From an uncultured Clostridia bacterium (GTDB lineage Bacteria; Bacillota; Clostridia; Christensenellales; Aristaeellaceae): a DNA stretch of 64,000 nucleotides. The position numbers and the translations under genes are program-made. Shown here one piece after another: positions 35,311 through 43,390 of this stretch. The notes under the pieces were generated by a model. The model saw only the letters and a list, made by a program, of their open reading frames with translations. It had not been told where the DNA came from and searched no databases. Numbering within the stretch: position 1 is the first letter of the stretch; every line of letters begins with the position of its first letter. The stretch is taken from NCBI GenBank assembly GCA_934621505.1, contig CAKTUU010000008.1, positions 1-64,000 of the forward strand, written 5' to 3'.

Positions 35311-35339
35311 ATTATAGCACTTTTCCAGATGGCAGGCAA
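35311..35339 (-). promoter_or_regulatory. Promoter of the GT-C to rluD operon
   Basis: Minus strand TTGCCT (35334-35339), 17 bases, TATAAT (35311-35316). It starts directly after the terminator of the ribosomal operon. Confidence 0.75.
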
Positions 35340-35342
35340 ATC

Positions 35343-35375
35343 AAAAACACCCCCGCGGCTTTTGCCGCAGGGGTG
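35343..35375 (-). terminator. Terminator of the rpsM-rplQ operon
   Basis: Stem CACCCCTGCGGC / GCCGCGGGGGTG with loop AAAA (35348-35375), one G-U pair, followed on the minus strand by TTTTT (35343-35347). Confidence 0.9.
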
Positions 35376-35385
35376 CCTGGATTGC

Positions 35386-35895
35386 TTACAGAATCTCGAT
35401 CACGCACATCTCGGCAGCGTCGCCGCGACGGGGACCCAGCTTGTAAATGCGGGTGTAGCCGCCGGCGCAATGCTTTTCCTCATTGCGCTTCTTGAACTTG
35501 GGGCCATATTCGCGGAACAGCTTTTCCACCACGGGATATTTGACGTCCTTGGTGCGTTCTTTCCAGTCGGCCTTGTCCTCGTCCTTGCGCTGCACATCCT
35601 TGAGCTCGTACAGGTAGCTCATCATGATGCGGCGGGCATGCAGCTTGCTGGGGGCGTCGTTCACCACGTTCAGGGTGACCAGCTGGCCCTTATCGTTATG
35701 GGTTTCCTTGGTCACTTCCACATTATTATCGCACTCGTTAACCGCCAGCGTGATCAGACGCTCGGCAGCACGGCGCACTTCCTTGGCGCGGGCCTCGGTC
35801 GTTTCAATACGGCCATACCAGATCAGGTTGGTTACCTGATTGCGCAACAAAGCCTTGCGCTGCTCGGCAGTACGGCCCAATTTCCGTTGTGCCAT
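35386..35895 (-). CDS. rplQ: 50S ribosomal protein L17 (enlarged)
   Basis: L17 of the large ribosomal subunit. The N-terminus (RKLGRTAEQRKALLRNQVTNLI) and C-terminus (GGYTRIYKLGPRRGDAAEMCVIEIL) are canonical. At 169 residues it is about 50 longer than the common 113-130; the extra residues lie between about 57 and 140 and are highly charged (KDEDKADWKERTKDVKYP). It is the last gene of the operon, with AAAGGAGG before ATG 35895. Confidence 0.97.
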   Translation of the reverse strand: MAQRKLGRTAEQRKALLRNQVTNLIWYGRIETTEARAKEVRRAAERLITLAVNECDNNVEVTKETHNDKGQLVTLNVVNDAPSKLHARRIMMSYLYELKDVQRKDEDKADWKERTKDVKYPVVEKLFREYGPKFKKRNEEKHCAGGYTRIYKLGPRRGDAAEMCVIEIL

Positions 35896-35927
35896 GGTAT
35901 ATTTCCTCCTTTAAGGGAATCGGTCGT

Positions 35928-36872
35928 TTATTCGTCGCTGGGGCGCAGGGACAGATTCAGCACTTCGAGCTTCTGCTCTACTTCCTCCAGACTCTTGCGG
36001 CCCAGATTGCGCACCTTCATCATGTCCTCCTGGTTACGCTGCACCAGCTCGGCAACTGTATTGATGCCGGCGCGCTTCAAGCAGTTGTAGGCGCGCACGC
36101 TCAGGTCCAGTTCCTCGATGGTCATTTCGAGAACCTTTTCCTTCTTGTCGTCCTCCTGGTCGGTAAAGGTGACGGCGGTCACCTGATCGGTCAGGCCGAC
36201 AAACAGGCTCAGATGCTCGGTCAGGATCTTCGCAGCAAGGCTTACGGCCTCATCGGGATTCACGCTGCCATCGGTCCACACTTCCAGGGTCAGCTTGTCG
36301 TAGTCGGTGATCTGCCCAACACGGGTATCGGTGACTGCGTAGTTGACCTTGCGGATGGGGGTAAAGATGGAGTCGATCGGAATCACTCCGATGGGCATGT
36401 TGGGATATTTGTTTTTATCGGCACTCACATAGCCGCGGCCCTTGTCGATGGTCAGCGTCATTTGCAGATGCGCGTCCTCGTTCAGGGTAGCGATGTGGGC
36501 GTCCGGGTCGACGAATTCCAATTCGTCATCCACGGCAATATCCCCGGCCTTTACTTCGGTGGGGCCCTTTACATCGAGTATAACGGTCTTGGGCTGATCG
36601 GAATACAGCTTGGCCGACAAGGTCTTCAGGTTCAGGATGATTTCGCTTACGTCCTCGGTTACGCCGGGCACGGTGGAAAACTCATGCTGAATGCCTTCGA
36701 TCTTGATGCTGGTAACGGCAACGCCGGGCAGAGAGCTAAGCAGCACACGGCGCAGGGCGTTGCCCAGCGTGTTGCCAAAGCCACGCTCCAAAGGCTCGAT
36801 GACAAATTTGCCATAGGAACCATCGGGGCTGAGCTCCGCACAGTCGATGCGCGCTTTTTCGATTTCGATCAT
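35928..36872 (-). CDS. rpoA: RNA polymerase alpha subunit
   Basis: The 314-residue alpha subunit nucleates RNA polymerase assembly and contacts activators and UP elements. The N-terminal dimerisation domain includes ERGFGNTLGNALRRVLLSSLPG, and the C-terminal domain includes the helix-hairpin-helix LKRAGINTVAELV and RNLGRKSLEEVEQKL. AGGAGGG precedes ATG 36872. It lies between rpsD and rplQ as in most Firmicutes. Confidence 0.98.
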   Translation of the reverse strand: MIEIEKARIDCAELSPDGSYGKFVIEPLERGFGNTLGNALRRVLLSSLPGVAVTSIKIEGIQHEFSTVPGVTEDVSEIILNLKTLSAKLYSDQPKTVILDVKGPTEVKAGDIAVDDELEFVDPDAHIATLNEDAHLQMTLTIDKGRGYVSADKNKYPNMPIGVIPIDSIFTPIRKVNYAVTDTRVGQITDYDKLTLEVWTDGSVNPDEAVSLAAKILTEHLSLFVGLTDQVTAVTFTDQEDDKKEKVLEMTIEELDLSVRAYNCLKRAGINTVAELVQRNQEDMMKVRNLGRKSLEEVEQKLEVLNLSLRPSDE

Positions 36873-36924
36873 TCGTTTTACCCTCCTGTTTCAAGCCACT
36901 TGGTTGAGGGAGTAACGCCTCATC

Positions 36925-37524
36925 CTAACGAGAGTAGAACTCGACGATCATGTTTTCCTGTACCTCAAAGTCGATATCGTCCCGCTGGGGCAATTCAACC
37001 ACGGTACCGGTCAAATTCTGGGCGTCAAAATTGAGCCACTTGGGGGTCACCACGCTGGTGCCCTCCCGCAGCGCTTTGAACATTTCAAGCTGGCTGCTCT
37101 GCTGGCGCACGGTAATGACGTCGCCCTTCTTTACAATGTAGGAAGGAATGTCCACCTTGTGGCCGTTTACCAGCAGGTGGCCATGGTTGACAATCTGGCG
37201 GGCCATGCGGCGGGTCTTGCCCAGGCCCAGGCGGTACGCCACGTTATCCAGGCGCAGCTCCAGCAGACGCAGCATGTTGTCGCCGGTGATGCCCTTCATG
37301 TGGGTGGCCTTCAGATAATATTTATGGAACTGCTTTTCCAGCACGCCATAAATGAACTTAACCTTTTGCTTTTCCTTCAGCTGTGCGCCATACTCGGACA
37401 CCTTGCGGCGGCGGTTGGTGCCGCCGGGGTTGCGGGTAGACTTTTTATTGGCATATCCCATCGTGGCAGGAGATACGTCAAAGCTCCTGCACTTCTTGGC
37501 AATAGGCTGTTTGTTGGTAGCCAT
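36925..37524 (-). CDS. rpsD: 30S ribosomal protein S4
   Basis: The 199-residue primary 16S-binding protein, with the S4 RNA-binding domain (RLDNVAYRLGLGKTRRMARQIVNHGHLLVNG). The N-terminus lacks the four-cysteine zinc motif, so it is the zinc-free form. In other bacteria S4 represses its own operon by binding the leader ahead of rpsM; a strongly folded leader is present here. Confidence 0.97.
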   Translation of the reverse strand: MATNKQPIAKKCRSFDVSPATMGYANKKSTRNPGGTNRRRKVSEYGAQLKEKQKVKFIYGVLEKQFHKYYLKATHMKGITGDNMLRLLELRLDNVAYRLGLGKTRRMARQIVNHGHLLVNGHKVDIPSYIVKKGDVITVRQQSSQLEMFKALREGTSVVTPKWLNFDAQNLTGTVVELPQRDDIDFEVQENMIVEFYSR

Positions 37525-37550
37525 TGAATATTGTCCTCCTTACTGTTACC

Positions 37551-37952
37551 TTACACGCGGCGACGCTTGGGCGGACGGCATCCGTTGTGCGGGATGGGCG
37601 TAACGTCCTTGATCATGTTCACTTCCAGACCGGCGGCCTGCAGACTGCGGATAGCGGCTTCACGTCCGGAGCCGGGGCCCTTGACGTACACTTCCACGGT
37701 CTTCAGACCAAATTCCATAGCAGCCTTGGCGGCCGTCTCGGCGGCCATCTGAGCGGCGAAGGGAGTGGACTTCTTGCTTCCGCGGAAGCCCAAACCACCG
37801 GCGGAAGCCCAGCTGAGGGCGTTGCCATTGGTATCGGTCAGGGTAACGATGGTATTGTTAAAGGAAGAACGGATGTGCGCAGCGCCACGCTCAACGAGCT
37901 TCTTCTCACGACGCTTGCGCGAAACCTTCTTGAGTTTTTGCTTGGGTGCCAT
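37551..37952 (-). CDS. rpsK: 30S ribosomal protein S11
   Basis: A 133-residue small-subunit platform protein. Conserved SFNNTIVTLTD, GFRGSKKSTPFAAQMAAE and the C-terminal TPIPHNGCRPPKRRRV are present. Third from the promoter in the operon, 39 bases after rpsM and 26 before rpsD. Confidence 0.98.
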   Translation of the reverse strand: MAPKQKLKKVSRKRREKKLVERGAAHIRSSFNNTIVTLTDTNGNALSWASAGGLGFRGSKKSTPFAAQMAAETAAKAAMEFGLKTVEVYVKGPGSGREAAIRSLQAAGLEVNMIKDVTPIPHNGCRPPKRRRV

Positions 37953-37991
37953 TGCTGTTCATCCCTCCATGCTATTCAAGCATACGTTGTT

Positions 37992-38369
37992 TTACTTGGT
38001 GGCCTTCTTCTTGCCGGCGATGGTGCGCTTGGGACCCTTGCGGGTACGCGCGTTGTTCTTGGTGTTCTGACCGCGAACGGGCAGGTTGCGACGGTGGCGG
38101 ACGCCACGGTAGCAGCCGATTTCCACCAGACGTTTGATGTTCAGGGAGACCTCACGACGCAGGTCGCCTTCCACCTTGACGTGATGCTCGATGTACTCAC
38201 GGAGCTTGCTGACTTCGTTTTCGGTAAGGTCCTTCACGCGGGTATCGGGATTGATCTCGGTTTCGGCCAGAATCTGCTTGGACGTTGCCACGCCGATGCC
38301 GAAGATGTAGGTCAAGCCGATTTCCACACGCTTTTCTCTGGGCAGGTCAACACCCGCAATACGTGCCAT
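37992..38369 (-). CDS. rpsM: 30S ribosomal protein S13
   Basis: A 125-residue head protein contacting tRNA and L5. MARIAGVDLPREKRVEIGLTYIFGIG, CYRGVRHRRNLPVRGQ and the basic tail are canonical. First gene of this operon; infA and rpmJ, which usually precede it, are absent. ATGGAGGTG precedes ATG 38369. Confidence 0.98.
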   Translation of the reverse strand: MARIAGVDLPREKRVEIGLTYIFGIGVATSKQILAETEINPDTRVKDLTENEVSKLREYIEHHVKVEGDLRREVSLNIKRLVEIGCYRGVRHRRNLPVRGQNTKNNARTRKGPKRTIAGKKKATK

Positions 38370-38419
38370 GTGTGGTTACACCTCCATAGTATGTGCTCTC
38401 TTGAGCCGAGGGCCTCTTG

Positions 38420-38587
38420 AAGTTGGATGCGTCAACGTAGAGTGAGTGGAGCGTATCCCAAGGCCCCGCGCAGCCTTTGAGATCAGGACTGCGCTTTGAC
38501 AGTGCTGTTGGAGCGGTTCCGCCTATCCCGTGGTCACATGCCCGCAGGCACATGCAGCCGCCCACGGCTATACGCATACTCCAACTT
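38420..38587 (-). promoter_or_regulatory. Folded 5' leader of the rpsM operon (ribosomal-protein leader candidate)
   Basis: Transcription from the adjacent promoter starts near 38585. The first bases AAGTTGGA-(gta)-TGCGT pair with ACGCATCCAACTT (38420-38432), closing a domain of about 168 nt. Inside are CCGTGG/CCACGG, CATGTGCC/GGGCATG and GCGCAG/CTGCGC stems. GTTGGAG can alternatively pair with CTCCAAC (38505-38511), so two folds compete. By analogy with alpha-operon leaders, S4 could be the ligand; that is inference. Confidence 0.6.
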
Positions 38588-38591
38588 TTGA

Positions 38592-38620
38592 ATTATCGCA
38601 CAGAAAAACCAGGTTGTCAA
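38592..38620 (-). promoter_or_regulatory. Promoter of the rpsM-rplQ operon
   Basis: Minus strand TTGACA (38615-38620), 17 bases, GATAAT (38592-38597). Confidence 0.87.
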
Positions 38621-38665
38621 CGGGTTTGCGCAAAACTTTTTGCCTGCCCGGAGGAATTTTTTTGT

Positions 38666-38703
38666 GAAAAACTGGCGTTTTGCCGTTTCAGGGGCAAAAC
38701 GCC
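38666..38703 (-). terminator. Terminator of the serC-serA operon
   Basis: Perfect 11-base stem GGCGTTTTGCC / GGCAAAACGCC (38674-38703, 8-base loop), followed on the minus strand by AGTTTTTC. Confidence 0.88.
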
Positions 38704-38711
38704 GTCAGCCG

Positions 38712-39875
38712 TCAAAAAATGCGCACCCGCTTTACCCCGGGAAGGGCGTTCAGTTCGTTGGTTAAACGCCGGTCGGGCACGTCGCTGATTTCCAGCACGG
38801 TTACAGCCACTTCGCCACGGCTTTTATTGATCATGTTATTGATGTTGATTTTGCGTGCGCCGATAGCGGCGGAAATTGCGCTGACCATCCCGGGCTCGTT
38901 GCCGTGAATCATCAAAACGCGGGTCCCCTCGGGCTGCCCCAGCAAAATTTCCGGCAGGTTTACGGAATTGCGGATTTGTCCAAACATTAGATAGTCCCGC
39001 AATTCGCAGGCCGCCATGGCGGCGCAGTTTTCCTCGCTCTCCGGGGTAGACGCGCCCAGGTGCGGAATGACCACGGCGTTCTTCATCACCAGTACTTCCT
39101 CCGTGGGAAAATCCGTTACATAGCCGGCGACCTTGCCGTTTTCCAATGCCGCCGCCAAATCGGCGGCATTGGCCAGCCCGGCCCGGCTGAAGTTCAGCAG
39201 GCGCACGCCATCCTTCATTTTGGCAATGGCATCCGCATTCAGCATCCCCTGGGTCGCGTTCGTCAGGGGCACATGCACCGTGATGTAATCGGCGTTTTTA
39301 TAAATCTCCTCCACGCTGGCGGCATGCCGTATGGCACGGCTCAGGGACCAGGCGTTTTCCACGCTGATATACGGATCGTAGCCAATCACATTCATTCCCA
39401 GTCCCTGAGCCGCCGCGTTGGCTACGATGGCGCCGATGGCTCCCAGGCCAATAACGCCCAGCGTTTTCCCCCGTACCTCCGGACCGGCGAACCGGCTTTT
39501 GCCCTTTTCCGCCAATTCCGCCACATCAGGCCCGTCCCGAAGCGTTTTTGCCCATTCGATACCGCCCGCCACATTTCGGCTGCCCAGTATCAGGCCGCAT
39601 ATCACCAGCTCGGCCACAGCGTTGGCGTTGGCGCCCGGGGTGTTAAACACGGCAACGCCCTGTGCGGTGCATTTTCCGATGGGAATGTTATTCACGCCGG
39701 CCCCCGCTCGCGCAATCGCCAGCAGCTGTTCTCCATAGTCCCAGTCGTGCAGATCCGCCGAGCGAACCAGCACGCCGTCGGGTATCGGTTCTTCCGGGCT
39801 GATCAGGTAGCCGTCCGCCGGCAGGTGCTGGCGAATTACGTCCGATATCTGGTTCATGGTCTTGATTTTATACAT
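38712..39875 (-). CDS. serA: D-3-phosphoglycerate dehydrogenase
   Basis: First committed enzyme of serine synthesis, oxidising 3-phosphoglycerate with NAD+. The 387-residue protein has the Rossmann motif GLGAIGAIVANAAAQGLG, the substrate-loop ITVHVPLTNATQGM, the catalytic HLGASTPESEENCA, and a C-terminal ACT domain (from about residue 315, MIHGNEPGMVSAISAAIG) that usually gives feedback control by serine. ATG 39875 shares a base with the serC stop (TGATG). Confidence 0.95.
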   Translation of the reverse strand: MYKIKTMNQISDVIRQHLPADGYLISPEEPIPDGVLVRSADLHDWDYGEQLLAIARAGAGVNNIPIGKCTAQGVAVFNTPGANANAVAELVICGLILGSRNVAGGIEWAKTLRDGPDVAELAEKGKSRFAGPEVRGKTLGVIGLGAIGAIVANAAAQGLGMNVIGYDPYISVENAWSLSRAIRHAASVEEIYKNADYITVHVPLTNATQGMLNADAIAKMKDGVRLLNFSRAGLANAADLAAALENGKVAGYVTDFPTEEVLVMKNAVVIPHLGASTPESEENCAAMAACELRDYLMFGQIRNSVNLPEILLGQPEGTRVLMIHGNEPGMVSAISAAIGARKININNMINKSRGEVAVTVLEISDVPDRRLTNELNALPGVKRVRIF

Positions 39876-40948
39876 CAGCGATTCTCCCTTTCAAAGGTTT
39901 TCATCACATCGATCAGTTTTCGCACGCCCTCCATCGGCATCGCGTTATAAAGGCTGGCCCGCATGCCGCCCACGCTGCGGTGGCCCTTCAAGTTGACCAG
40001 ACCGTTTTGGGCGGCGTATTTCACAAACGCGGCGTCCTTGTCCGCGTCGCCCGTCACGAAGGTTACGTTCATCAGGGAACGGCTTTCCCTGCGGGCCGTG
40101 GGCTTGAACAGCCTGCTTTCATCCAAATAATCGTACAAAAGTCCGGCCTTGTACCGGTTGCGCTCGTAAATAGCGGGCACGCCCCCCAGGTCCCTCAGCC
40201 ACTCAAACACCAGCTTCGCCATATAAATTCCATAGGTATTGGGGGTATTCAGCATAGAATCGTTTTGGCTTTCCAAACCCCAATCCAGCAGCTTGGGGCA
40301 ATAGGGCCTGGCATGACCCAGCAAATCCCGCCGCACAATCACGATGCACAGCCCGGCCGGACCAATATTTTTCTGAGCGCCCGCAAAAGCGACGCCAAAC
40401 CGGTTTATATCCATCGGCTCGGATAAGATGTTGGAGGACATATCCGCCGCCAGCGGCACGCTGCCCGTATCCGGCAGACGGGTCCAGCGGGTACCATAAA
40501 TGGTGTTGTTGGTCGTCATATACACATAATCCGCAGTCGGGTCCAGGTCCAAATTTTCCGGAACATGGGAATAGCCTTCCTCCCGGGTGCTTCCCGCGAT
40601 ATGGACGCCGCCATATTTCCGGGCTTCTTCCGCCGCCAGATGGGCAAAGTTGCCGCTGTCAATGTAATCCGCCCGGCCCGTCGTCATCAGGTTCAGGGGG
40701 ACGGCGCTGAACTGCAGGGTGGCGCCGCCCTGCAAAAACAGAATGTCATACTCGTCCGATATCTGCATCAGCTGTTTCAGGAGAGCCTTTGTTTCACAAA
40801 AAATCTCCGTATACATGGTGCTGCGATGGCTCATCTCCATCACGCTCATGCCTTTACCGGGGTAACAGAGCAGCTCGCCGGCCGCCTTGCGCAAAACGCT
40901 TTCATCGATTACGGCTGGGCCTGCGGAAAAATTGAAGACGCGTTCCAT
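39875..40948 (-). CDS. serC: Phosphoserine aminotransferase
   Basis: PLP enzyme converting 3-phosphohydroxypyruvate to phosphoserine. The 357-residue protein begins MERVFNFSAGPAV, has GGATLQFSAVPLNL for phosphate binding, and the PLP lysine K193 in AGAQKNIGPAG. ATG 40948 follows AGGAGG; the frame continues upstream without family similarity. It is the first gene of a serC-serA operon. A weak promoter may lie around 41040-41070 (TTGCCT and TACGCT, 17 apart). Confidence 0.95.
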   Translation of the reverse strand: MERVFNFSAGPAVIDESVLRKAAGELLCYPGKGMSVMEMSHRSTMYTEIFCETKALLKQLMQISDEYDILFLQGGATLQFSAVPLNLMTTGRADYIDSGNFAHLAAEEARKYGGVHIAGSTREEGYSHVPENLDLDPTADYVYMTTNNTIYGTRWTRLPDTGSVPLAADMSSNILSEPMDINRFGVAFAGAQKNIGPAGLCIVIVRRDLLGHARPYCPKLLDWGLESQNDSMLNTPNTYGIYMAKLVFEWLRDLGGVPAIYERNRYKAGLLYDYLDESRLFKPTARRESRSLMNVTFVTGDADKDAAFVKYAAQNGLVNLKGHRSVGGMRASLYNAMPMEGVRKLIDVMKTFERENR

Positions 40949-41127
40949 AGATAAAATCCTCCTGCCTTCCTGGTTTGGATCTGTGCGGGACATTTTTGCC
41001 CTATAGGCAGTTTTTGACCAGCTGCGATTAGCGTACGGGAAAACAGCAGTGCAGGCAATGTGTATTCTAGTCGTAAAGTTTTCCGAATCCGGCAAGAATC
41101 TGTTCTTTTACTGTATTTCCCAAACGG

Positions 41128-41156
41128 TTGCGAAAAAGCGGCGGTCATGGTACAAT
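41128..41156 (+). promoter_or_regulatory. Promoter of the exported-protein gene
   Basis: TTGCGA (41128-41133), 17 bases, TACAAT (41151-41156), 40 bases before ATG 41196. Confidence 0.72.
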
Positions 41157-41195
41157 AATCATATATTCTGCCTGTTTTTTCAAAGGAGGAACGTC

Positions 41196-42374
41196 ATGTT
41201 GAACCGAATCGCAGCCGTTTTGCTGGCTCTCATGCTTTCCCTGTGTCCTTTGGCAGCCCTGGCCGAGGAGGACGGTACCTTCGCCACCTGCGTCATGACG
41301 GAGGGTGCGGAAACCATCGATGTGTACAGCCTGTCCCGGCTGGAGGTTCCTCAGGGGCTGGAGTCGCTGTACGCCGCCATGTCCAACGCCTCCAACCGCG
41401 GCGACGTGTACATCACCCGCATGAAAAACGGTCTGGCGCTAATCAGCCTGGCCTGCCAGCCCCTGGACCAGTCCATGACCCCGCCTGACCTGCTGGACCT
41501 GCTGCCGCAGATTCAGGAAAGCCTGACGGCGGAATTTCCCGGCATGAACCAGGACGAACTTTTTTCCGGGCTTCAGCAGCTGTTTGGCCGGGAAGTGCTG
41601 GCGCTTCAGGCCACCGTTCCCCTGACCGGCGACGATACCGCTTTGCTGATGGGCTTTGCCTTTCCCCGGAAAAGCGACATGATCGAGGTTTGGGCCGCCG
41701 TGCCCAACACCTATGCCGATTCTGACGCGCTGGCCTCCGACCAGACGGATTTGTGGAATTTCCTTGGATCGCTGGCCTTTACCACAGGCGAGGAAGCCCA
41801 AACGGCTGATTTGATGGAGCATGAAACCTATACCGACCCTGACGGCCTGTTCAGCGTGGGCCTGCCAGCCGGCTGTACCGTACTGACCGCCAATACCACC
41901 CCGGAGCAGCTGGAAGCCGCCCGCCGCCAGTTTGAATCCGCCAACCCTGAAGGGGCCAGCCCGGTTTTCGACGACTTTGTGAAAGACATGCAGGATGAAA
42001 ACGCCACCGTGGTGTTTTCGGCGGACTGGCAGTGCGCGCTGGAATTTTTCACAATCGAGGAGGAAGCGCTGTCCGGCCTTACCACCAGCTCGTTTTTGGG
42101 TCAGGCGGAGCAGATTACCCAAAAACTGACGGAAAAATATCAGTACGCCATGCACCTGCAAAGCGGCCGCCGTTTCCTGTCCGGCTTTGAGCATTCCCAG
42201 CTGTCCTACTGGGTTCGCCAGCAGGATTACAGCTTCCATCTGGATGTGCTGGCAACCATTACCGGTGAAAAGACCTTGCGGGAAATAGACCTGTATGCGC
42301 CCGCTTCGGGCTATGACACGGCTCAGCAGCAGGCCCTGCTGGAGCTGGTCGCTCAAACCCTGGAATACCGGTAG
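41196..42374 (+). CDS. Exported protein of unknown function
   Basis: A 392-residue secreted protein; ATG 41196 follows AAAGGAGG. The signal peptide MLNRIAAVLLALMLSLCPLAALA has a signal peptidase I site. The mature part is acidic, without membrane helices or recognised catalytic motifs, and appears to hold two related alpha/beta segments (GTFATCVMTEGAETIDVYSL and DPDGLFSVGLPAGCTVLT). I do not recognise a family. It precedes the GtrB-like gene by 32 bases and is probably co-transcribed. Confidence 0.75.
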   Translation: MLNRIAAVLLALMLSLCPLAALAEEDGTFATCVMTEGAETIDVYSLSRLEVPQGLESLYAAMSNASNRGDVYITRMKNGLALISLACQPLDQSMTPPDLLDLLPQIQESLTAEFPGMNQDELFSGLQQLFGREVLALQATVPLTGDDTALLMGFAFPRKSDMIEVWAAVPNTYADSDALASDQTDLWNFLGSLAFTTGEEAQTADLMEHETYTDPDGLFSVGLPAGCTVLTANTTPEQLEAARRQFESANPEGASPVFDDFVKDMQDENATVVFSADWQCALEFFTIEEEALSGLTTSSFLGQAEQITQKLTEKYQYAMHLQSGRRFLSGFEHSQLSYWVRQQDYSFHLDVLATITGEKTLREIDLYAPASGYDTAQQQALLELVAQTLEYR

Positions 42375-42406
42375 TCAGCCGTAAGCAAGAAAAGAGGACT
42401 CGTCCC

Positions 42407-43330
42407 ATGAAAACCCTAAGCGTCATTATTCCCTGCCTGAACGAGCAGGAAGCGGTTCCCCTGTTTTATCAGGCTTTTTTGAAGGAAACCCGGGGCATGC
42501 CGGTTCAGTTTGAATTCTGGTTTATCGACGATGGCAGCACCGACGGCACCCTGAGCGCCTTTCGCGCCCTGCAGGCGGCGGACCCCCGGGTGCATTACAT
42601 CTCCTTTTCCCGCAATTTTGGCAAGGAAAGCGCCATGTACGCGGGCATGGAAGCCGCCACAGGCGATTATGTGGCCATTATGGACGTGGACCTGCAGGAC
42701 CCGCCCCATCTGCTGAAGGATATGCTGCACGGCATCGAGCAGGAGGGCTATGACTGTGTGGGCAGCCGCCGGGTAACCCGCGTTGGCGAACCCAAGCTGC
42801 GCAGCTTTTTCGCCCGCCTGTTTTACCGGCTGATTAACCGCATCAGCAAAACCGAGGTGGTGGACGGGGCCCGGGATTTTCGCCTGATGACCCGGCAAAT
42901 GGTGGACAGCATTTTGACCCTGCCGGAGGTCAGCCGCTTTTCCAAGGGCATTTTCAGCTGGGTGGGCTACCGCACCAAATGGCTGGAATATGAAAATGTG
43001 GAGCGGGTAGCGGGCGAAACCAAGTGGTCCTTCTGGAAACTGCTTTTATACTCGCTGGACGGCATCGTGGGCTTTTCCACCGCGCCGCTGGCCATTGCGT
43101 CCATCATGGGTTTTTTCTTCTGTCTGCTGGCGTTTATTCTCATTTTGTACTTCTTCTTTAAGACCCTTATCTGGGGCGACCCTGTGGCAGGCTTCCCTGC
43201 CACCATCTGCATCATTTTGCTGCTGGGGGGCATTCAGCTGTTCTGCATCGGCATTCTGGGGCAGTATTTAAGCAAAACCTATCTGGAAACCAAGCGCCGG
43301 CCCATCTACATCGCCCGGGAAAAGCGCTGA
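42407..43330 (+). CDS. Polyprenyl-phosphate glycosyltransferase, GT2 family (GtrB/CsbB-like)
   Basis: A 307-residue GT2 enzyme that loads a sugar onto undecaprenyl phosphate at the cytosolic face. The catalytic domain has LSVIIPCLNEQEAVP, FIDDGSTDGT, the metal-binding AIMDVDLQDPP, and DFRLMTRQMVD. Two C-terminal helices (about 225-290) anchor it, as in GtrB. Such enzymes work with a flippase and a GT-C transferase; several GT-C-like proteins are in this window. Confidence 0.9.
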   Translation: MKTLSVIIPCLNEQEAVPLFYQAFLKETRGMPVQFEFWFIDDGSTDGTLSAFRALQAADPRVHYISFSRNFGKESAMYAGMEAATGDYVAIMDVDLQDPPHLLKDMLHGIEQEGYDCVGSRRVTRVGEPKLRSFFARLFYRLINRISKTEVVDGARDFRLMTRQMVDSILTLPEVSRFSKGIFSWVGYRTKWLEYENVERVAGETKWSFWKLLLYSLDGIVGFSTAPLAIASIMGFFFCLLAFILILYFFFKTLIWGDPVAGFPATICIILLLGGIQLFCIGILGQYLSKTYLETKRRPIYIAREKR

Positions 43331-43337
43331 TAGAAAC

Positions 43338-43377
43338 AAATCGCCCGCCTTTCCGTTGCAGGAAGGGCGGGCGATTT
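43338..43377. terminator. Bidirectional terminator between gtrB-like gene and pfkA
   Basis: Stem AAATCGCCCGCC / GGCGGGCGATTT with a short inner TTTCC/GGAA extension (43338-43377); T-runs follow on both strands. It ends two convergent genes. Confidence 0.87.
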
Positions 43378-43390
43378 ATTTTGCTTTTGA

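Noticed and set aside
38347..38577. 76-codon frame in the rpsM leader
   Set aside because: It overlaps rpsM in another frame, has no ribosome site and lies in a strongly paired leader.
40949..41100. T-box or other amino-acid riboswitch ahead of serC
   Set aside because: No T-box sequence, specifier stem or terminator is present; only a weak promoter candidate was found.
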